This document shows, piece after piece, positions 58,874 through 64,000 of a DNA stretch of 64,000 nucleotides. The notes below the pieces were generated by a model that was not told where the DNA came from, searched no databases, and saw nothing but the letters and a program-made list of their open reading frames with translations. The DNA is from JAHFRG01 sp041495205 (GTDB taxonomy: Bacteria; Pseudomonadota; Gammaproteobacteria; Burkholderiales; JAHFRG01). Each line of letters begins with the position of its first letter. The stretch's first letter is position 1. The translations under genes and the position numbers were made by a program. Where the stretch lies: assembly GCA_041495205.1 (NCBI GenBank), contig JBGQCF010000007.1:1-64000 (forward strand). Direction: 5' to 3'.

Positions 58874-59644
58874 ATGTGCCAGTTGCTGGGTATGAACTGT
58901 AACGTGCCCACCGATATATGCTTTTCTTTCGAGGGATTTCACACCCGCGGCGGGGGGACCGACCACCACGGCGACGGCTGGGGGATTGCTTTCTTTGAGG
59001 GCGTGGGTTGCAGGTTGTTTCTCGATTCCAAGCCCGCAACGAAATCGCCTGTGGCAGATTTGGTACGCAATTACCCGATTCACTCGCTCAACGTGATCGC
59101 GCACATCCGCAAGGCAACGCAAGGCGCAGTGTGCCTGCAAAACACGCACCCGTTCATGCGCGAGTTGTGGGGGCGCTACTGGATTTTCGCGCACAACGGC
59201 ACGCTCAAGGATTTTCATCCCCGGCTCAACGGTAATTTCTATCCGGTCGGCACCACCGACAGCGAGCAAGCTTTCTGTTTCCTGCTTGAGACTTTGCGCC
59301 GGATGTCCCCGAACAGACAGCCACGGGCTGAATCTCTTTATGCAACGGTCAAGGAGGTAACTAGCGAACTGGCTGAATACGGCGTATTCAATTATCTGCT
59401 ATCGAATGGCGAGTGTCTTTTCGCGCGCTGCGCCGACAAGCTTTCCTACGTGCTGCGCCATGCCCCCTTCGGCCGCGCGCATTTGAAGGACCAGGACATC
59501 ACGGTAGATTTCAGCCGGCTCGCCACGCCGAATGACAAGGTGGCGGTGATTGCCACGTTGCCCCTCACCGACAACGAGAGCTGGACCACCATGGTGCCCG
59601 GCGAGCTGTTGCTATTCAAGGACGGTGAGCCTTTGCCTCTTTAG
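58874..59644 (+). CDS. Class II glutamine amidotransferase (YafJ type)
   Basis: The 256 residues begin MCQLLGMNCNVPTDICFSF with the nucleophile Cys2, followed by GGGTDHHGDGWGIAFFEG, AHIRKATQG and NTHPFMRELWGRYWIFAHNG. This is the GATase_4 domain alone, as in YafJ and EgtC. EgtC acts in ergothioneine synthesis in actinobacteria, but here the gene is far from egtD. The TAG overlaps the complementary TAA of the convergent gene in the 4 bases TTAG. Confidence 0.87.
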   Translation: MCQLLGMNCNVPTDICFSFEGFHTRGGGTDHHGDGWGIAFFEGVGCRLFLDSKPATKSPVADLVRNYPIHSLNVIAHIRKATQGAVCLQNTHPFMRELWGRYWIFAHNGTLKDFHPRLNGNFYPVGTTDSEQAFCFLLETLRRMSPNRQPRAESLYATVKEVTSELAEYGVFNYLLSNGECLFARCADKLSYVLRHAPFGRAHLKDQDITVDFSRLATPNDKVAVIATLPLTDNESWTTMVPGELLLFKDGEPLPL

Positions 59645-60300
59645 AGTTTCAGCGCCAGCGTCAGCCCGTCGGCAATCGGCAGCAGCGACAACGCAATCCG
59701 CTGGTCATGATGCAGTTTGTTGTTGAACTCGCGCAGCGCCACGGTATCCGTTTCGCGGTTGTCCGGTTCGGCGACACGCCCCGACCATAAAGTGTTATCA
59801 ATCGCGATCAGGCCGCCGCGCCGCAGCAGCTCCAGGCAACGCTCGTAATAAGTGAGATAATTTTCCTTGTCGGCGTCAATGAAGGCGAAATCGAAAGTGC
59901 TGGCCTGGTTTTCCGCGAGCAGCGCGTCCAGCGTTTTGAGCGCGGGCGCAAGGCGCAGATCTATTTTTTGCGCTACGCCCGCTTCCTGCCAATAGCGGCG
60001 CGCGATTTGCGTCCAATCCTTGCTCACATCACAGGCGATGATTTTGCCGTCAAGCGGCAGCGCCAGCGCCACGCATAACGAGCTGTAACCGGTGAACACG
60101 CCGATCTCGATGCATTTTTTTGCGCCCATGAGCTGCACCAGCAACGCCATGAATTGTCCCTGCTCAGGCGCGATTTGCATGCGCGCCATCGGGTCTTTTG
60201 CCGTCTCGTCACGCAATTTATGCAAAATCCCGGGCTCGCGCAGCGAGGCCGACAGCAGATAACGGTAAACGTGATCGGGCAGGGCGAAGGTTTTATTCAT
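59641..60300 (-). CDS. Class I SAM-dependent O-methyltransferase
   Basis: The 219 residues match the catechol/caffeoyl-CoA O-methyltransferase family: PEQGQFMALLVQLMGAKKC, the SAM site IEIGVFTGYSSLCVALAL, IACDVSKDW and the metal-linked FIDADKENYLTYYE. It methylates a small hydroxylated molecule of unknown identity. The start overlaps the gluQRS stop by 4 bases, so the genes are coupled. An upstream ATG would lie inside gluQRS. Confidence 0.9.
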   Translation of the reverse strand: MNKTFALPDHVYRYLLSASLREPGILHKLRDETAKDPMARMQIAPEQGQFMALLVQLMGAKKCIEIGVFTGYSSLCVALALPLDGKIIACDVSKDWTQIARRYWQEAGVAQKIDLRLAPALKTLDALLAENQASTFDFAFIDADKENYLTYYERCLELLRRGGLIAIDNTLWSGRVAEPDNRETDTVALREFNNKLHHDQRIALSLLPIADGLTLALKL

Positions 60301-61208
60301 GGACTGAGTGAATTTGCCGGCAGCGCCCTGGCCTTGGGAATTTGATCCGGTTGCCAGTGGCCAATCGCCCATTTCCAGAATTCATCCAGCGTGGTCTGCG
60401 CAAGTTCCTGCGGCGGTTTTTGCCCGATAAAGCGCAGCACCTGGCAAAGCCACGCCAACACTTGCGCATTGTTTACCGCAGGAGCCAGCGTCTGCTTGCT
60501 GAGCTTCTCGCCCGCGCTGTTCAGTGCCACCGGCAAGTGCATATATTTCGGCGTGGGGTATCCCAGCAGCTTTTGCAGGTAAAGTTGCCGTGGAGTCGAG
60601 CTCAGCAAGTCGGCGCCGCGCACGATATCGGTAATTCCCTGCTCGGCGTCGTCCACCACCACCGCGAGCTGATAAGCGTAAACCTGGTCCGCGCGGTACA
60701 GAACGTAATCTCCTACATTAATTTCGAGACGCTGCGCAACGCAGCCCTGTAATGTGTCCATGAACTCAACAAGCTGCCGGTCCGTTTTCACTCGCCACAC
60801 GCGGGCCCTGCGCCGCGGCGGCAGGCCATTGCGGCAAGTGCCCGGATAAACCGGACCGTCTATCCCTGCGATTGCCGAATCGGCGATTTCGTGGCGGCTG
60901 CAAGCGCAGGGATAAACCAAACCGCGCCCACGCAGGCTATGCAGCGCGGCATGATAAGCATCACGGCGCGTACTCTGATAAACAATTTCGCCGTCCCAGT
61001 GCATGCCGCAGGCTTCGAGCGTGCGTAGAATCTCGTCGCTGGCGCCGGGCTCCTCGCGTGGGGGATCGAGATCTTCAATACGCACCAGCCACTCACCGTT
61101 GCGGCTTCTTGCTTCAAGGAAGCTGCCGACCGCGGCAATCAGCGAACCGAAATGCAGCGGCCCGGTTGGGGAGGGCGCAAAACGGCCTCGGTAATTAGTT
61201 ATTGCCAC
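60297..61208 (-). CDS. gluQ: Glutamyl-Q tRNA(Asp) synthetase
   Basis: The 303 residues are a GluRS-like catalytic core without anticodon domain: GRFAPSPTGPLHFGSLIAA (HIGH-like HFGS), RIEDLDPPREEPG, zinc ligands in YPCACSRHEI and YPGTCRNG, and KLSKQ as the KMSKS box. It attaches glutamate to queuosine in tRNA-Asp. The start overlaps the fhcC end by 10 bases on the same strand. Confidence 0.93.
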   Translation of the reverse strand: MAITNYRGRFAPSPTGPLHFGSLIAAVGSFLEARSRNGEWLVRIEDLDPPREEPGASDEILRTLEACGMHWDGEIVYQSTRRDAYHAALHSLRGRGLVYPCACSRHEIADSAIAGIDGPVYPGTCRNGLPPRRRARVWRVKTDRQLVEFMDTLQGCVAQRLEINVGDYVLYRADQVYAYQLAVVVDDAEQGITDIVRGADLLSSTPRQLYLQKLLGYPTPKYMHLPVALNSAGEKLSKQTLAPAVNNAQVLAWLCQVLRFIGQKPPQELAQTTLDEFWKWAIGHWQPDQIPKARALPANSLSP

Positions 61209-62011
61209 ACTAAAATTTCGCCCTTGCCTGCGTTCGCCAGGTCGCCCATGTAGAGGCGTACGCGTGAGCGCGGTTCAAGCAGCGCGAATTTGCTGTCAAG
61301 GGACTGCCAGGATTTGATGAGCAATAGCAGATAATTGAGATGGTGCGTGCCGCAATCGTTGAAGGTGGCGGGGAAATTATTGGGCGTGGTATTGAGCAGG
61401 AGAGTGCCCCGCTTCATGCCGTACCCGGCAAAGTCTGCCGCTTTTCCGAGCACCGCAATGGTGCCGGCGAGCATGCGCGAAGCGCAGTAATCGCCGGCAT
61501 TGCCTTCGATCAGCACCGCGCCGCGGCACATGTGGTCGCCGACCCGGTCGCCAGCATCGCCCGTGACGATCACCATGCCTCCCGCCATGCCGTGCCGGTC
61601 CCCGGGAATAGCGGCGGCAAGGAAATCGTCCGCATTGCCGCGAATGTGGAGCAGGCCGTTTTTCATCCCGCTTGCGGCATAAGCACCAACGTTGCCATGC
61701 ACGGTGATAGCGCCGTTTTTCATGGTAAACCCGAGGTAAGCGCCGCTATCGCCGTGTACCGTGATGCTGCCGCTGGTCATCGCCTGCCCGACGCGGTCGA
61801 GTTTGTCGCAACTGTTTTTAATCACCAGCCTGGATGAATCATCCCCGCTGATGGAAAAAAGCTCGCCCACCCGCAGCCTGCGGTTGCCGCTGGCGAGTTC
61901 AATGGCGGAGATTTCGGCCGGCGATTTCTCCTTGAGTAAATCAGGCGTGAGCGGGGACAGGTCTACACGCTGCCGCGGCGTTTCATTTAAAGTTAAGGTC
62001 AGCGCGCTCAT
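61199..62011 (-). CDS. fhcC: Formyltransferase/hydrolase complex subunit C
   Basis: The 270 residues contain repeated GxxGxxxGxxM units (GDSGAYLGFTMKNGAITVHG, GNVGAYAASGMKNGLLHIRG and on), the right-handed beta-helix of FmdC/FwdC and the GltB C-terminal domain. In methylotrophs Fhc converts formyl-H4MPT to formate without a redox centre. ATG 62011 overlaps the fhcD stop by 4 bases; a longer start lies in fhcD. Confidence 0.94.
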   Translation of the reverse strand: MSALTLTLNETPRQRVDLSPLTPDLLKEKSPAEISAIELASGNRRLRVGELFSISGDDSSRLVIKNSCDKLDRVGQAMTSGSITVHGDSGAYLGFTMKNGAITVHGNVGAYAASGMKNGLLHIRGNADDFLAAAIPGDRHGMAGGMVIVTGDAGDRVGDHMCRGAVLIEGNAGDYCASRMLAGTIAVLGKAADFAGYGMKRGTLLLNTTPNNFPATFNDCGTHHLNYLLLLIKSWQSLDSKFALLEPRSRVRLYMGDLANAGKGEILVWQ

Positions 62012-62904
62012 GACATGATTTGACGCAAATGAAAATGAAATTGCCCTAGCTTGCCGCCGTAGTTGCCTGCGGTGATGCGGCGTATGCCGTTTTGCGCGCC
62101 CAGGGCGCACGCGGCAGAGATGCCGGCTCGCATGGCATTGCGCACATCAGGCTCGTTGAGGCCGTCAATCACGATCTCCAGCACCGCCTCGATGCCTTCG
62201 GACAATTCGGATCGGGTGATACCGCGAATGGTCGGGCAAAAGGCGTCGTTGGTGGAAGCCATCAGCGCCTTGTATTTGGAACCGACCTTGGAGCCGGAGC
62301 GCACGATGCCGCCTGGAAAAGGCATGATGACGTTGGGCACTTTGCGCATGGCTTCGATGGCCGCTTCGCCGGCGGCGAGCGCCTGTGCATGCGATTCCGC
62401 CAGAATCAGGAAATTGCCCCCGCCCACCGCTTTCACCATGCCGGTGGTTTCTTCACACAGGAATTCGCCGTCCATCACCGGCACGCGCCACAGGCGTTTG
62501 CCGCCGATCAGCTTGGATGACTGGAAGCCGTCGCCGAAGTAACGCAGATTCTTTCCCAGTGGCAATGATTCTCCTTCGGTTATTCCGGCAAACGCGGCGC
62601 TGGTCGGAGAGGTGAGCACGCATTGGCCGACGCGCCGCTCCAGCTGCTTGGCCAGTTCCTTTCCCGAGACGGCGAACAGCAATATCGCCGCGCCGGGGCG
62701 CCCGTCCGGCGTCTCATCAGGCTCGAGCTTGCGCTCGATTCCCGCCTCACAGCCACAGGCGATTACTGAAGTGGCGAAACCGGTGGCAGCGGTGGCCGCG
62801 TGATACGCCCATTTGAGATTGTGGGCGGTGATGATGACGCGGGTCGCCTTCATGCCAAAGGCTTCGGCAAACGTGTCGTCTATGGTGACGCCGTTAATAA
62901 TCAT
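62008..62904 (-). CDS. fhcD: Formylmethanofuran:H4MPT formyltransferase subunit
   Basis: The 298 residues match Ftr/FhcD: MIINGVTIDDTFAEAFGMKATR, GFATSVIACGCEAGIE, DETPDGRPGAAILLFA and PFPGGIVRSGSKVGSKYK. It moves a formyl group between tetrahydromethanopterin and the methanofuran-type carrier. No good ribosome binding site precedes the ATG; the 71 bases before it hold inverted repeats, so its expression may differ from that of fhcA. Confidence 0.95.
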   Translation of the reverse strand: MIINGVTIDDTFAEAFGMKATRVIITAHNLKWAYHAATAATGFATSVIACGCEAGIERKLEPDETPDGRPGAAILLFAVSGKELAKQLERRVGQCVLTSPTSAAFAGITEGESLPLGKNLRYFGDGFQSSKLIGGKRLWRVPVMDGEFLCEETTGMVKAVGGGNFLILAESHAQALAAGEAAIEAMRKVPNVIMPFPGGIVRSGSKVGSKYKALMASTNDAFCPTIRGITRSELSEGIEAVLEIVIDGLNEPDVRNAMRAGISAACALGAQNGIRRITAGNYGGKLGQFHFHLRQIMS

Positions 62905-62910
62905 AAGTCA

Positions 62911-62979
62911 GTGAGGAGTAAGGGGTAAGGAGTGAGGAGTAAAGTTGCTACCCCTCACGCCTCACGCCTCACGCCTTAC
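62911..62979. repeat. Inverted repeat in the fhcA-fhcD spacer
   Basis: GTGAGGAGTAAGGGGTAAGG (from 62911) and CCCCTCACGCCTCACGCCTC (from 62951) are opposed GTGAGGxGT/CCTCACGCC arrays. The fhcA stop codon lies in the right array. The same class of arm occurs between rpsJ and rplC. Confidence 0.7.
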
Positions 62980-64000
62980 CTTTTGCGGCAGGGATGCAGC
63001 ATGAGTTTGTTGCCGTGCCCGAATTCGTACATCTCGTCATCGCTAATCTTGAAGTTGTCCATTCGCATCGTTTGGTAGCGCTCGAAATAGGATTTAAGCT
63101 GCTTTTCGATGCCTTTATCGAACGCGGGTTTCACCACGTGCGTATTGCCCCAGGTGACTTTGACAATCTTGCCGTTTTGCGCCACCAGCTCGCCATCCTT
63201 GAACACATAATCGGGCTTGGCGAACATTTTTTCCTTGTCCGCATTTTCGCGGTAGACAGTGATATCGGCGGCGGCCCCGGGACCGAGATGCCCGCGGTCG
63301 GCAAGGCCGAGGATTTTCGCCGGCGCAGCCCGCGTCATGATGGCGATTTCGTAGAGCGTATATTCGCGCGTAAGGCTTGCCAGCGTGCTCATTGCCGCAG
63401 CATCGGGGTTGATGGCGGCAAGGGCGTTGTTTCGATAAGTTTTGTCCATGAGTAGTTTAATCAGGTGAGGGTAGCTCATGAAGGGCGCGCCGGTGGGATG
63501 ATCGGTGGTGAGGAAAATGCGCCACGGGTCGTTGACCATCAGGAAAATTTCCAGGCCGATAGCCCACTGCAATGCGTTGACGAAATTCTTGTCGCGGTAG
63601 CGGAATGGCACCACGCCGCAGCCGGCGTCGCACTCGATGTCCATCACCGCCCATTTTTGCGGATGGCCATGCGGCGCGTTGCGGTACTGCGCCATGGTAT
63701 CGCCGGAAGCAGTCACGGTCTGGCCGAACATGATTTGTCCGACATCCGTGGAAATATTTTTATTGTTGTTGATGGCTTCGGCAATGCGCGCCGCGCCGGA
63801 AGAAAATTTCCGGTCGCCCTCGGTGCCATAGCTGTGGAACTGGATATGGGTGAGGTGCATCGGCAGGCCTTCGGCCGCTCTTATGGTTTCCAACGTGGTT
63901 TCCACATTGCCCGGCACGCCGAGATTGCATCCATGCACGTGCAGCGGATGCGGCACGCCGAGGTCGCTGAGCGCCTGTGCCAGGACTTTGAGTATCTGCC
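62976..64000 (-). CDS. fhcA: Formyltransferase/hydrolase complex subunit A (5' end outside)
   Basis: About 341 C-terminal codons are visible; the frame runs to the window edge (ILKVLAQALSDLGVPHPLHV). HPLHVHGCNLGVPGNVETTLE and LTHIQFHSYGTEGDRKFSSGA match FmdA/FhcA, an amidohydrolase-type protein that hydrolyses formyl-methanofuran. Metal-site residues include HVH, HxQFH and the FLTTDHPTGAPF aspartate. The usual order is fhcB-fhcA-fhcD-fhcC, so fhcB is expected just beyond the window. Confidence 0.93.
   Translation of the reverse strand, partial: QILKVLAQALSDLGVPHPLHVHGCNLGVPGNVETTLETIRAAEGLPMHLTHIQFHSYGTEGDRKFSSGAARIAEAINNNKNISTDVGQIMFGQTVTASGDTMAQYRNAPHGHPQKWAVMDIECDAGCGVVPFRYRDKNFVNALQWAIGLEIFLMVNDPWRIFLTTDHPTGAPFMSYPHLIKLLMDKTYRNNALAAINPDAAAMSTLASLTREYTLYEIAIMTRAAPAKILGLADRGHLGPGAAADITVYRENADKEKMFAKPDYVFKDGELVAQNGKIVKVTWGNTHVVKPAFDKGIEKQLKSYFERYQTMRMDNFKISDDEMYEFGHGNKLMLHPCRKR

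Noticed and set aside
1..64000. CRISPR arrays, rRNA, tRNA genes, prophage or integrase
   Set aside because: No regularly spaced direct repeats, no rRNA blocks, no recognisable tRNA cloverleaf and no integrase or transposase gene were found by eye.

Overview
The window is a gene-dense chromosomal segment that looks betaproteobacterial. Evidence for this is one continuous S10-spc-alpha ribosomal superoperon with infA and rpmJ between secY and rpsM, a YajR/UvrA/SSB block, GluQRS, and a basic tail on ribosomal protein S3. Base composition looks moderately GC-rich. The organism appears able to handle C1 compounds. It carries mtdA and fchA (methylene/methenyl pterin interconversion) next to a serine-cycle-type glycerate kinase near 17-20 kb. 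At the right edge, on the minus strand, it carries three subunits of the formyltransferase/hydrolase complex (fhcA, fhcD, fhcC). The genus cannot be fixed from the sequence alone.

Layout. 1-15.1 kb: the 3' end of tuf, then rpsJ to rplQ with secY, infA and rpoA, closed by an intrinsic terminator. 15.1-24.8 kb: a SAM hydroxide adenosyltransferase between two copies of a hairpin repeat, a DUF488 gene, gckA-mtdA diverging from fchA, uvrA diverging from a YajR-like MFS gene, and ssb. 24.8-29.6 kb: a bufferin-type RiPP locus (precursor, DUF692 enzyme, DUF2063 partner), an ABC-2 exporter, an FmdB zinc-ribbon protein and a DUF502 membrane protein. 29.6-40.2 kb: aspS, nudB, nadA, an EEP-family enzyme, a ClsB-type phospholipase D, an Atm1-type ABC exporter, a PBP7-type endopeptidase and egtD. 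40.2-48.8 kb: lutA-lutB-mmsA-lutC, an antiporter with a GCS2 ligase, and an ion-transporter-superfamily carrier. 49-55.5 kb: a TRAP transporter, an amidase, a gene remnant and a tartronate semialdehyde reductase. 55.6-64 kb: a CBS protein, a molybdopterin-binding-domain protein, a charged-repeat periplasmic protein, an MFS gene with a 45-residue membrane peptide, a class II glutamine amidotransferase, an O-methyltransferase, gluQRS and fhcC-fhcD-fhcA.

The most distinctive feature is a dispersed family of about 275-bp elements. Their ends are inverted copies of GGAACCTCTGATTNAGTCC, and their interior arms change in a compensatory way between copies. Two copies lie inside the ribosomal superoperon. 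At rpsH, ssb and egtD the right terminal repeat stops just before the start codon and supplies the only visible Shine-Dalgarno-like AGAGG. Other unusual points are a 66-bp-period duplication that rebuilt the start of rpmD, a duplicated lutA start beside a palindrome, a nested palindrome serving as the infA leader, a covarying hairpin repeat, and a TRAP large permease with an insertion of about 200 residues.
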